DNA from: Incurvaria masculella
Taxonomy: Eukaryota > Arthropoda > Insecta > Lepidoptera > Incurvariidae
Length of the DNA stretch: 64,000 nucleotides
NCBI GenBank assembly: GCA_946894095.1
Contig: OX335641.1
Coordinates: forward strand, 8,140,501 to 8,204,500
Reading direction: 5' to 3'
Each line of letters opens with the position of its first letter. The first letter of the stretch is position 1. This document shows, in pieces, positions 19,705 to 30,793 of this stretch. The position numbers were made by a program, and so were the translations under genes. Below the pieces are notes generated by a model. The model saw nothing but the letters and a program-made list of their open reading frames with translations, was not told the DNA's origin and did no database searches.

Positions 19705-22700
19705 TTAAATACTTTCTATTGTCTCATGTATATATAGAAATATGGGTTCAAAGTTGGTCGGTTGACTTAATATCTTTTTCAGGTCGAGCGGGATTTTTTC
19801 TCTTTCTTTGTATGTAATTTCTAAGCATTTATATAGTTTTTCTCTTTGCTCATCAAAAGCACAGCAATGAAAGAAGAGGTGGTCCAGGGATTGATCAGCT
19901 AAGTTGCAGTGTGGGCATACGGCGGTGTCGATAAGGTTTAATCTGTAAAGATGGGATTGAAAAAGACAATGTCCGAAACGTAGACGACAAATTGTTGTAT
20001 AATATTTTCTTCTTTTTGGTAAGGTTTTATTGAACCAAGGTGTTTTCCCAACTAAATCGTTTATTTCGGCGTATCAACGACCCGTATTGGACATTTTCCA
20101 TTGTTCGGTCCATTCGTGGATAATTTCCTGTTTTATTTTCGCTACAAATTCCGATTGCGGTAGGGCAACATTCTTAATATGGCAAATATTCAGGTTGCTG
20201 TCAGCTATCGTTCTAGCTAGATAATCCGCTGAGTCGTGTGGCTTCAAATTTATGTGGCCGCGAATCCAGAAAAAACATATTTCGTAGCCTTGCTGTATCA
20301 AGGAAAAGTGTTTATCCCGTATTTGGTGTATGACATAGTGAGTATTGGCATCTAGTTTCGTATTCTGTAGGGCTCTATGAACGCTCATGCAGTCGCTTAT
20401 TATTATCCACGTATAGTGTTGTTGAACTTCGATGAACTCGAGTGCGATTTGAATTGCCAAAGCTTCAGAAGTGTATATTGATGCAGAACTAGGAATCTTA
20501 ATGCCATAACCTCTCTTGGTTGTCTCGTCATAGATCGCGCAGCCGACCCCACGAACTGTTTTCGAACCATCGGTATATATTCTTCTGTAACCTCTGTAAC
20601 TTGAAATTTGTTCTAAAAATTCTTCTTTGCACTCCAAGTTTTCGTCTATTTGAATTGGAATTCCGTAGAATTTGCTGTCATATTTTCCCAAATAGCAAGG
20701 AAAGTTGAAATTGGCTTGTATTTCATATTCATTTTTGTAATGTAATATATTTGAAAAGTCTCTCAGGATGTAAGGATGATGACTAGGATCGGATGGGATG
20801 GAAAGGAGATGTTGAATTTTGGTAAACAGAGGATGATTTGATATGGATAGAAGCTTTAACAAAAATTTTAATTTCAGATATTTGAAGCGGATTCTCAGTG
20901 GAGGAATGTTACATTCTACTTGCATGGATACTATGGGAGTTGACATCATCGCTCCAGTTATTAAACGTAAGCTTTTATTTTGTATTTTTTCCAGTTTCTC
21001 TATAAGTTTCCAATGATGAGAAAAACATAGAAAACCATATTCAAAATGGCTACGTATCAAAGATTTAAAAAGCATTATTAGGATTTTCGGATCCGCGCCC
21101 CAATAGGTGCCCGCTAAGGACCTCAAAATGTTGTATGATCTTAACGCTTTGTCTGCTATGCCATCGACATAAGAGTTCCAAGATAAGTTACTGTTAAATA
21201 TTATTCCTAAAAACTTAACGGTTTCAACTACCGGAAGAAGAGTGTTATTGTAGAAGACTTCGGCTTTTAATTTGTATTTATTTTTACTAAATATAACAAC
21301 TTTGCTTTTCTCTGGGCTTATATCTAAATTTAACTCAGTAAAATATTTATACAAATTCTCCATGGCTTTATTTATACAAGTCAATGTAGTCGCTCTATCA
21401 CCAATGGAACAATAAATAACCAAATCATCTGCAAATTGGAGGTTATTTACATCAAATCCTAGTTTTGAGTTTAATTTGTGAATATAAATTATAAATAAGA
21501 GGGGACTTAATATCCCACCTTGAGACGTTCCCCTATAGGAAAATCTGGGACCAAAAAGAGAGTTGCTGTATTTCACATATACTTCCCTGCCATTTAAAAA
21601 ATTATATATCCAATTTATTAATTTTGCTGGAATGCCCAAAAAGTTCAAGATCGATGCAAGTGTAAAGTGATCGATGTTGTTAAATGCGCCGACGACATCT
21701 AAAAAAACACACACGGTATCGTGATTTAATGAGAAAGCTTTTGAAATATCCAGATGTAGATGGCTGAAACTTTCTCTAGCGGATCGACCCCTCCTAAAAC
21801 CAAATTGATTGCTAGGTAAAATGTTGTTTCTTTCTATAAAAAATTCTAAACGTTGTTTAATTAACTGTTCAAAAATTTTTCCAATGCACGAAGTCAATGC
21901 CACAGGTCGATAAGAATTTGCATCGTCTTTACTTTTGTTTGGTTTAAGTATTGGGATGAGACAATCTATTTTCCATTCCCATGGAATTATGGAAGTACAC
22001 CACAGCTTATTAAGCGTGTTTAAAAATATTACCAGACTGTTGTGGTTTAAGTGACGTAGCATTTTATATGGAATCATATCTAATCCACATGCAGTATCTC
22101 GTCTAGAATTTAAGGCAGATTTCAGTTCTTGTAAAGTAAAATATTTTGTAAGGTACTCATTTTCATTATTGTTAGGAACAGAACTATTGATTGAATGTAG
22201 TTGATTTTCAACATAATCGGGTGTATACTTTTGCAAAAAATCATTAATCCAGTCATGATTTGTGTTGTGACTATTACTTTGGTAGGTATTATTAAATTTT
22301 TTAATAGTGTTCCAAATTTTAGAAACGGGTGTATATCTGTTAAATGATTCACATAACCTTTGCCAGCTTTCGCTTCTTTCTCTTTTTAAAATGAGTTTTT
22401 TAAGTGCTTGCAATCGTTTGAATTCTATGTAATTTTCGTCATTACAATTTAGTTTAAATGTTGCATATGCTTTCCTGGAATTTTCTACAGCTGAGCTGCA
22501 TTTTTCATTCCACCAGGGAACAGAAAGTTTGGGTTTTGAATGCCGAAAAGTGGAGTTAGTTGTGGATGAATGCTTCCGTTTGGGTATAGACTTCTCAATA
22601 GCTGCATTTAAAATATTACAAAAAGAATCATAAGATTCTATTGGGTTAAGATTATCAAAGTTAAAATGTTCGAGCTCTCTCGAAACTAAATCTGAGTATA

Positions 22701-23442
22701 TTTTCCAATTTACGAGTCTAAAGTTTGGTTGCTTTGGAAAATTGTTTGCAGTCTCTTGATTGTTGTATGTGTTGTTGGCTAATAATATTTTTGTTATTGT
22801 TGGCAGGTGATAACTTCCGAGAGGGTCATCATGGACCGTCCAGTTACAAGACAATGCTAAAGAAGAAGATACCATTGTGAGATCGAGTGCATTTGGCCGC
22901 CATCTACTGGAACCAACTGTTGTCACTTCACCGTTATTCAAAAGAACAAGATTGTTGTCATCAATTATTTCCAAAATGTCCCTTCCACGTGAATCAGTGT
23001 TATTGCATCCCCAAAAAGTGTGATGAGCATTAAAATCGCCCGCAATAATCGTTGGCTCAGAGATATTTTTTACTAATCTATCGAACTTACTTTTTGTGAA
23101 AGGTGGAGTACAATTCGGGGGACTGTATAAACTAACTATAGTTACAAATTTGTTGTTGTAAGATAATTTGATAGCTATATTTTGTATCGAGTTGTCACTT
23201 GTGGTGATAATTTTTGTGTAGCTTAGACTATTATGAATTAATATTGCTACTCCATTGTGTGAATTTCCAGAATCAGATCTTTCCAATTGATATCCTCTAA
23301 ATTTACAACGTTGTTGTGGTTTTAACCAAGTTTCAGAAATTATTGCAATATGTATATCATTTTCATATAAAAATTGAGTGAGAATATGTCGATGACATAG
23401 CAAACTTTGCGCGTTCCATTGTACAACATTCAAAGTAGACAT
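19705..23442 (-). CDS. LINE ORF2: APE endonuclease, reverse transcriptase, RNase H; one in-frame stop
   Basis: From ATG at 23442 the frame runs 1122 codons to a TGA at 20074-20076, then stays open 122 more codons to TAA at 19705-19707. Domains: APE endonuclease (SETWL with E37, AGDFNAHH with D136, SYHLPTI with H212), reverse transcriptase (SYRPVALTSCIGK near 510, FLDVVGAFNNIDH with D582, FADD at 670-673), RNase H (YTDGS with D958, SEAL with E993, SDCMS with D1017, SADYLA with D1073). Past the stop comes CPHCNLADQSLDHLFFHC, a C-x2-C-x8-H-x4-C finger usual at the end of such proteins. It cuts target DNA and copies the element RNA. All catalytic residues are kept; the TGA would remove only the finger domain. 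The ATG overlaps the ORF1 stop. Confidence 0.93.
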
Positions 23443-23444
23443 TA
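23440..23444 (-). promoter_or_regulatory. TAATG stop/start overlap between ORF1 and ORF2
   Basis: The minus strand reads TAATG: TAA ends ORF1 and ATG starts ORF2. From family knowledge, the silkworm LINE SART1 uses UAAUG for termination-reinitiation of ORF2. Use here is inference from the same arrangement. Confidence 0.75.
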
Positions 23445-24686
23445 TATAACAGGTTTATTTTTTCTAATAGAGTCGTGAATAACGCTTTTTATGTTTTGCG
23501 CAGAGATAGGAGCCTCGCCAGTTTTGCTCATTGTTATAACTTTTACAATCATTTCGAGAAGTATGTTCATTGCCTTTTCAGAGTTTAACAAATTATTCAG
23601 GATAGAGTCGACTGAATTTTCTTTATTCGTGTGTAATATTTGGTTATATTTTAGTTGCGTATTATAATTTTTTTCTGTTTGATCTGTGTTAGTGGTAGGT
23701 AAGGAAGGAAATGACTTTTCATTAAATAATTCATTGTATTGAACTTTTCTGGTTTTATTTTTGTTTTCTTCAATTTTCTTCTTTTTTATAGGGCATAACC
23801 CTGATATAGCGACATGATTACCTTGACAATTATAACAGGTAGCATTGGCATGCTCCGTAGAGCAATTTCTATAATTGTGCCCTTCGCAACTGCATATTGA
23901 GCACCTCTCTCCGTTTTTACAATATTTTGATATGTGCCCAAAGCGCAAGCATCGGAAGCACTGTTTTAAACGGGGTATGTATTGAGCCACTCTAAATCTC
24001 CATAAGTTCATGTCAATATAGTCCGGTAGAGTATTTGATGCAAATGTAATGGAAATAGTAGGAGTGGGTTCTAGTTGGAAACCATTTTCATTCTTTACTT
24101 TACGCATGAATCTTCTTACTGATATAATTTTTTTTGTGCTTGTTATGTTGGTAAAAATTTTATGATTGGATAAGTTGGTAGGGACCGAGGTGATGACACC
24201 AGTGGTTTCAGTTGCAGATGCAGGTATGGAAGCCTTAAGCTTGAATTGATCCAAAAAAGTTTTGTTACCGAGAGCTGCATTGGCTAGCTCTGGTTTTTCA
24301 AATATTGCGCCTATTTTGTATCGATTTATCCTCTTGAACTGTTTGATGCCCTTAATGTATCTTTTGAAAGAGTTTGATAAGCTCATAATATCTCTGTCTC
24401 CAATCGGCTTGTTAGGTTCTGTGCTTTCTATGAATACGATAAAATCCAGTGCTCCCGAATCCTCAGGGTATGCACGGGTGTAGTCTTTAATGAAGAATGG
24501 TTGGTACTTATCGAGTGAATTCAATTTTGATGTAGTAGCTGTGGTGTTGATGTTGAGCTCAGTAGTTCCCGCCTGTTCCACAAGATCATCTTTTCCCGCC
24601 AAATTTTCACAGTCCGATAAATCGGACGAAAGTGACTCCTCTGGAGACCTCTTGTCTTCCTTTTTCCGTTTCCTCTTCGCCTTCAT
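23442..24686 (-). CDS. LINE ORF1: Gag-like RNA-binding protein with three CCHC knuckles
   Basis: A 414-residue nucleic-acid-binding protein that packages element RNA. The frame is open from an ATG at 24806, but that ATG lies inside the flanking target duplication, so the element's own start is the next in-frame ATG at 24684-24686 (MKAKRKRKKEDK). The N-terminus is very basic, then acidic and Ser-rich. A central region near LWRFRVAQYIPRLK leads into three zinc knuckles: CFRCLRFGHISKYC, CSICSCEGHNYRNC and CYNCQGNHVAISGLC (about residues 243-298). A Lys-rich linker follows. The frame is intact. Its TAA shares one base with the ORF2 ATG (TAATG on the minus strand, 23444-23440). Confidence 0.92.
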   Translation of the reverse strand: MKAKRKRKKEDKRSPEESLSSDLSDCENLAGKDDLVEQAGTTELNINTTATTSKLNSLDKYQPFFIKDYTRAYPEDSGALDFIVFIESTEPNKPIGDRDIMSLSNSFKRYIKGIKQFKRINRYKIGAIFEKPELANAALGNKTFLDQFKLKASIPASATETTGVITSVPTNLSNHKIFTNITSTKKIISVRRFMRKVKNENGFQLEPTPTISITFASNTLPDYIDMNLWRFRVAQYIPRLKQCFRCLRFGHISKYCKNGERCSICSCEGHNYRNCSTEHANATCYNCQGNHVAISGLCPIKKKKIEENKNKTRKVQYNELFNEKSFPSLPTTNTDQTEKNYNTQLKYNQILHTNKENSVDSILNNLLNSEKAMNILLEMIVKVITMSKTGEAPISAQNIKSVIHDSIRKNKPVI

Positions 24687-24794
24687 CTTCTCGACCGGTT
24701 TTCCGCGAAGAAAGACCACAAACAAACGAATTGGCAAATAAAAACTCGATAGCAAAAAAATCTCGACTTGTTCGGATTCCCGCCAAAACCGACC

Positions 24795-24808
24795 GAGGTT
24801 CACCATAA
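24795..24808. repeat. Target-site duplication of the LINE, 5' side
   Basis: GAGGTTCACCATAA, identical to 19583-19596. Confidence 0.9.
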
Positions 24809-26059
24809 GCAGTAAACAAACACAGAATAAGCTAAAATAGAAATCTTCGATGACACGCCGAGTCGTGTTTGTTTTCGTGCGCTACCATTCGTTAGCAGCT
24901 TAGAGCGAGCACTTCTATTACTGAAAAACAGAAAGAGATAGCACTACACTAGCTCCCACTGCTACAGTCCTATTTAAAATCATACTTTCCGAGTTGAGGA
25001 ATAACCTCGGGAATAACGAAAAATAGCATATTCGTTTCCGTATGCGATTCAGTAAATGCCGCAGGAATAGGTCGGAAGTAATTAACTGATTCAGCTATGA
25101 TTCAGCTATGATTCAGTAAAGTCTTTACATAAGTTTGGCTAGAATGCACCACAGCACAATGTCTTGCATCTTTGATGACCAGATCGGAGCGAGTGACGCA
25201 GGCCGTTACTAGATGGCGCTGCTTGCACTCAGCGCCGTCAATTAAGCGATATCGGGACCTAAGTGACAACAGTGATTGAAGACCTAACTGCCGATCTAGC
25301 TTAATGGGATCCGTCTATCCGTCCGCTATAGCGCGCAATTTCGCCCCGGCACCTCCTCAAATATATTTGAGCAGGTACCGTAGGCTGTGTCCTGAATGCA
25401 GACATTATTGATTTAGCATTATGGTAGACCTCACTAAATAAATAACGATTTTGGCGTGATTTTGCTCAAATTTATTGTGCGGGGTGAATTTTTTTTGTGT
25501 GTCTTCATGCCTATATCTGAAACTATAAGAAATATCGTAAAACTCTGAAAGTATTCATGAGGCCGATTCATCTAAAAGATTAATTGTGAATATATCTAAA
25601 ATATTATTTCTTTCTCTTATCATGGCCTTTAACCGCGAAGAGATAATACAATTTTGAAATAAGAACACGATTTGGTGATACGGAATGCAATCTGCGGACA
25701 CTTTAATTAGTGAAGGTACGGGGAAAGTATGAATGAGTTTATTCAAAATCCACCCTTTCCTTTAGTTTGCCGTGTATTATTACTTCACAGGATTTGTTCC
25801 TTATAAGCGACATTATTGACGAGTGAAATAATACAGGATGCATTATTTTTCTCAACGAGTTCGATTCCCAGCTACGAAAACATATTAAAAAATATAATAA
25901 TGCAGTTTTAGTTTTTTATCAGAAGAGTCCTTTGAGTGTTTTTCGATTATTCTTATTTAATAAAAAAACCGGTATGGTTGGCTGTGATGAGGAGAAAAGG
26001 TGCTCGGAAAAGCCGAAAACACCTCGCCTCGCGAAACCATGTTCAGCGAAGCACCATGT
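24809..26059. other. Gene-free stretch
   Basis: Unique-looking AT-rich sequence. A 12-base direct repeat (GATTCAGCTAT) occurs around 25098-25116. No coding or element signal recognised. Confidence 0.35.
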
Positions 26060-26215
26060 GGACTATCGCTGATCTATCGAGCTTGTTCAAATTACGTCAG
26101 TTCCATATCATGTCGGTGCGGCAGAGAAATGAGTCGTTCTCGAAAGCCTAATGTCAATCACAAAGTGGTGCTCTGATTCTCTGCGCCGAGTGCTCTGGAT
26201 ATGGGTAGGACATGT
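26060..26215 (-). pseudogene. LINE ORF2 C-terminal scrap
   Basis: Reversed, it reads CCATATCCAGAGCACTCGGC, GAACGACTCATTTCTCTGCC and GATATGGAAC, the same C-terminal LINE text as 11600-11760 and 54640-54850. Frame broken. Confidence 0.5.
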
Positions 26216-26286
26216 ATCACTGATGTGTAACAAACGTTTGCAACCAAGCCCAATTTAAAGGGCTTTGTAAAGGTGAGGGTTAATAG

Positions 26287-26950
26287 CATCCGTCATTTAA
26301 CCCGGCTGCTCCCAAATATCTCACTGCTCGGATAGAACCCCTCTGTTATCATGGTTTACCCCTCAGATCCACTGTTAATTTGCTTCTTGCAATTCCGGGA
26401 CATAATTCTTCGTTTTACACAGATTCTTTTACTGTTAGAGCTGCACGTATGTGGAACCAGCTTCCACTTGATGTACGCATATCCTATGCTATTCACATAT
26501 TTAAAGAGCGTCTCAAATGTCTGATTCTCGATTTTTGACTTGTATTATTTAGTCAGTAGTTATTTGCTTTTACTGATCCTACTGATTCAAGAGACGCATT
26601 GTTTCTTTTGTGCATTGAATATAAAGGTATATATTTATATATTTATATGTGTAAATATTTGCGTGTATCTATCTGTTAATACTAAGTACTATACATTTTA
26701 AGCCTATATTATGTACGTTTATTTTATGAAAATATATATTTTTCCATTTCATTTTAAAATATTTTTTAATATACTTAATATTTTCTTAAGTTTTTAGTTT
26801 TTAATTTTTTTCCTTTTGCCCGCCACACCGCACCTCTCCTACGTCTCTAAGGTTGAATGTCAGAGAATGCCTCATGGCATTAATTCCGCCTTTTTGTGAA
26901 CCATGCTTGCAGGCTTGCAAATAAAGAATTTTTTCATTTCATTTTTCATT
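26287..26950 (+). pseudogene. CR1/Jockey-like LINE, 3' end: last ORF2 codons, 3' UTR and tail
   Basis: Frame 26287-26539 is open for 83 codons and ends TGA. Its text includes TVNLLLAIPGHNSS, FTVRAARMWNQLPLDVR and IFKERLK, the normal ending of CR1/Jockey ORF2 (pattern SFTVRAARLWNxLPxxLR...FKxxLK). About 400 bp of AT-rich 3' UTR follows, then AGAATGCCTCATGGCATTAA, TCCGCCTTTTTGTGAACC, AATAAAGAATTTT and a TTCATTTCATT tail. A related UTR lies reversed at 57037-57190. The copy is 5'-truncated. Confidence 0.75.
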
Positions 26951-27790
26951 TCATTTAAGAGCATGTATGTAAAAAAGGAAGCGAAAAACGCTTGATATGG
27001 AATTCCGGAAAGCGGTAAGTCGATGCATTATAGAAATACACACACTTATTCGGGTAAAAATAGACGAACATTTCATTTAAAAGCGGAATCAAACATAAAA
27101 TGACGCTTAATTTCTACATAGACGGACTGTTTTACAGGTATTGGGGTGGAATAGTCGATTGTCCTTACATCAGTATATCCGCTGGTGCAATCATTATCCG
27201 GTTTATTGTCGCGCACTTTACGAGCTGGCCGCTATATAAAATTAATGATGTCCATTCCCTCGGGCGATTGTCCATGATGCTGTCCACTGATTACTGGCAG
27301 GACTTCCGACCTGCTCTGGGTCTATCAAAACCACAAGAAAAGAAGGACTACGGTCGTAGTGGTACATGTTTACTTTGTATCAATTGACTAACACAGTTAT
27401 ATTTTTTAATGTTCACCAAAATCTCAATTAACTTTGTTGAATGCTTAAAAACATTCATAGAAAATATTTCAAAACTCATAAAATATTCCATTAAATTGAG
27501 TTTTTAAAATGCATGGGTGAAAAGACTGCGTGCGTATTTTATAAATATCCCACATGGTTTAATTCTATGTGGAGTAATAAGATAATCGAGGAGAGTTTTC
27601 AAAATCCAAAACAACAAAGGGCGATATACATTTCTTGCTCAAATGAATTTAACCCCTCCACCGAAAGCAATTAATTATTTACATTATTGAGAGCTTTGAA
27701 AACGATATTCTTAATTAAGATATTCGCGATGTTTTATTATATAAATGTAAGTGTTCAATAATATATTCAAGTATTTGTTTTGTTATAAGA
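26951..27790. other. Gene-free stretch
   Basis: A 95-codon frame at 27100-27387 has no motif I recognise. The rest is AT-rich without recognisable repeats. Confidence 0.3.
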
Positions 27791-28000
27791 TACTAGCTCC
27801 GTTCGGGTCAATCTAATTTTTGACTAACTTTTTGATAATCCCATAGGAACTTTACTTCGTTACCGAATACATTGAATCTTACTGTTAGTTGATTTAAAAT
27901 ATTAGTAGCGTAGCTAGCAGGATAATCCACAGACAGGCAAATGAACATGGGAATCTTTCCCAAATCAATTACAAATGCAAAACTTAAACTGAAATACATT
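27791..28000 (-). mobile_element. Decayed Helitron-type 3' end
   Basis: ACTAGCTCCGTTCGGGTCAA, read reversed, is TTGACCCGAACGGAGCTAGT: a CTAG end preceded by a CG-rich stem remnant as in the Helitrons at 17575 and 57221. ATAATCCCATAGGAACTTTA follows, a common feature of moth Helitron ends. The 5' end was not found. Confidence 0.45.
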
Positions 28001-29742
28001 CGTTAAACTCGTGTAAAGATGGTTTGGAATGGTGTATGTCAAACTTCGTAAAGATCAGATACGTAGTAGATACAATGTATGCCTCAAGCGGGACGTCTGT
28101 CTGAAGCAATGAGTGTATGTATGAACCAAAATAAGTGAGCTGTGATCGTACCAGATGCCGTTCTCTGTACCATCTCTGCCTACCCTTCCAAGTAACCGGC
28201 ATGATTGAATGTATCAAATTATTTAATTATGCTAGACATTTATCAAAACTTTATATAAAATTATTTATTGAGCACGTATTTGATAAACATTGAGAAATAA
28301 AAAAAAAATATTAAAAATAATATTAAGTTGTTAAAGTTAATAAATGATTAAATTAAATCTATTAGTTTAGAATAATTCGGGACATTCTCCCTTGAATGTG
28401 CAGCAAGTTGGTTAAGTAAAGTTAAGATGCCTCCTACAGAAGCACTTAGTTCGTTTAACACCTGGATTGCTTTCTCATTTCATTAGGCACTTTGCGGCAA
28501 AGGGTTGGGTGGCTTTAATAAAACGTTCCTTCAACGTTTATACACTTGTGTAGACAAATGTTTATGGAATACTTTCTTTTCCATCAGGATTACACAGGAA
28601 AACTTATTATTTTTGTATTTTTTTTTCAAAATATCCATTTGTGGTCATTTTTGTAATTTATCATTGTTTGACGTAATTATAAGTAATGTTTACTGAAATA
28701 AAACTAATTCCAAATGGTTATCGAACACTGGTGACGACTGTGTTGCATACGGCGCAACGCCGGATTCCCATAATTATATGGAAACTTTGGCCATACGGCG
28801 GAGACGCGATATCGACCGCATGCCATTTCCTTTCTCTTCAGTGGCAACGCCCCTACAGCTTATGTCTTTATTTATTTTTATTTGGTTGCGGGCTACGAGC
28901 ATCTAAGCCGTATTAGTGCTTTTCTACCCCCTGAGATAATTGGTTGAGTACCGGTTTTTTTCAAGGTGCCCGACGTCGCCCATGAGCTTTAGAATTTTCA
29001 CGCGGGGCTCCGAAAATCATGCTGGCCGGACAGCTGCTTTGATTGAAAAACCCCAGTTTGAAGTTTGGGGAAAAATACCTCGGCCATACCTTTCCTATAG
29101 ATAACGATCTGAAGAATAGTTTTATTCTTATTTTGGGAATGTCGACAGTGAATGGGTGCATTCTCTACCAGTTCCGCGTTAAGCGATGTTAGAAAAGGAC
29201 TGGAGGGGTATGGTTATGCAGCTCCGAAGATCGTTCTTCATGTTGGCCCCTATTGATTTCTTTACTAGCACATTAATAAAACAGGAATTCTTACCGTAAA
29301 AAAATCGCGAGGAAAATCTCTGCTTCGGTGGTTTTAGTTTTTAACAATCGCTGGATAAGGGCATCATTAGAGCTCTCTCGAGCCATGTTGACTGCTTGCC
29401 GCTCCTCCCCCCCCCTCTGCAATGCCCGCAATCGATCTCAAAATAGTACACACAGAAAAAATAATTATTAGCGAATCATATAAAAGGGGCTCATGAAGGT
29501 ATTGTGTATAGGCCCAGATTTGAATTTTTACGATTATGTTATTATTTGTACGTTATAGGACGGCTAGTCGTTAAGCGTCGACCTGTTTTCCCGGCCGTTT
29601 CTTCAGAGGGATTGGCAGGAATGATAGAGCCCCATATGGGACAAGTGTAAGACGGTTGAATCATTCGTCTTTTTCATATGTAAGTTATAATTTCTCCGCT
29701 TTGAAAACATCCTTGTCACTGCTTGCGATTGGTTTGCCAACT
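28001..29742. other. Gene-free stretch
   Basis: Contains several short open frames without motifs (28505, 28686, 28961 reversed). 28010-28210 and 28700-28920 are less AT-rich than the surroundings and probably old repeats. A C-run lies near 29407. Confidence 0.3.
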
Positions 29743-29995
29743 GTTTTTTTATATGACTGGACATGAATGGCTAATGCCACACCTACCGTTAAGATTTAGC
29801 CCAGCACACCTCATGGAACTAGGTGCCACGCAAGAACCACTTTTAACTCCTTGGACAATAATTTCCTCGGTCGCTACGACCATTGATAGTTTAATGGATA
29901 GTATCAACCGGGTGAGACAAACCCTACTGCCTAGTTAGTGAGCCAGGGATTATATAGTTTTACACGAGATCCGAACCTGATTGGTTCATCCGAAG
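29743..29995 (-). mobile_element. 5S-headed SINE, body and tail, diverged
   Basis: Starts TTTATATGACTGGACATGAA, with GCACACCTCATGGAACTAGG, CAACCGGGTGAGACAAACCC and CCTAGTTAGTGAGCCAGG in the order of the 7805 copy. The 5S-like head is lost. Confidence 0.75.
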
Positions 29996-30069
29996 AGTGT
30001 CAAAATTGAAGGATTGCATTAAAGTTATTAGCGTTTCCACTAGCCTCTGCTCGGTGGCACGGCTCTCTC

Positions 30070-30672
30070 GCGTTGGATTCAATTAATACTCTCATTTACT
30101 TAAATCACTATCAATTCCATGCAAGTAATTTCAGTACAGTGAAATACAAACGGAATAAAAAATCTCAAGTTGCAACGGCCAGTACATAAAATTTGGAAAA
30201 TGTTTATTGGGAATTAAATAAGCAAAAGAGTTATAATATATCGAATATCCTGAATTCCATTTCAACAAAACCTATTGGTGCTGACTGCATTACTGTCACC
30301 ACTGCTGGATGAATTGTTACCAATAATTACTTGAATTTCAAACCACTACCTCCTCAGTGGCTCTTTTTGTGGCGCGTTGGATTCAATTAATACTCTCATT
30401 TACTTAAATCACTATCAATTCCATGCAAGTAATTTCAGTACAGTGAAATACAAACGGAATAAAAAATCTCAAGTTGCAACGGCCAGTACATAAAATTTGG
30501 AAAATGTTTATTGGGAATTAAATAAGCAAAAGAGTTATAATATATCGAATATCCTGAATTCCATTTCAACAAAACCTATTGGTGCTGACTGCATTACTGT
30601 CACCACTGCTGGATGAATTGTTACCAATAATTACTTGAATTTCAAACCGCTACCTCCTCAGTGGCTCTTTTT
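30070..30672. repeat. Near-perfect 304-bp tandem duplication
   Basis: GCGTTGGATTCAATTAATAC occurs at 30070 and again at 30374, and the sequence stays the same through CTCAGTGGCTCTTTTT. I see only one substitution (ACCACTACC versus ACCGCTACC). The unit itself is a dispersed repeat with a diverged copy at 10240-10400. Confidence 0.9.
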
Positions 30673-30762
30673 CAACTAACTGGAAAAGGGCTTACGTAAG
30701 TCCTTTCTATTCCATCGCCTTGCCTTGTTATTTGCCAAATAAAAAATGGCGAAAGTAGGGTA

Positions 30763-30793
30763 TATTTTCCCACATCTGGTATGTGGGAAAATA
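30763..30793. other. Perfect 13-bp hairpin
   Basis: TATTTTCCCACAT, loop CTGGT, then ATGTGGGAAAATA. No function assigned. Confidence 0.7.

Larger units (their letters stand above)
19597..24794 (-). mobile_element. Complete non-LTR retrotransposon (RNase H-bearing, I/R1-like group), 5198 bp
   Basis: A full-length LINE on the minus strand: 108-bp 5' UTR (24794-24687), ORF1 with three CCHC knuckles, ORF2 with APE endonuclease, reverse transcriptase, RNase H and a C-terminal CCHC, a short 3' UTR and a 13-base poly(A) (T run at 19597-19609). It is bounded by a perfect 14-bp target-site duplication, which shows the two ends directly and indicates a young insertion. RNase H together with a CCHC ORF1 points to the I/R1/LOA side of the LINE tree; the exact clade needs a tree. 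The only visible lesion is one TGA in ORF2. Confidence 0.93.

Noticed and set aside
24687..24806. ORF1 starting at the ATG at 24806
   Set aside because: That ATG falls in the target-site duplication, outside the element; the next in-frame ATG at 24686 is the element's own.
30070..30672. Two LTRs of an LTR retrotransposon
   Set aside because: The copies are directly adjacent with no internal region, and the ends lack TG...CA.
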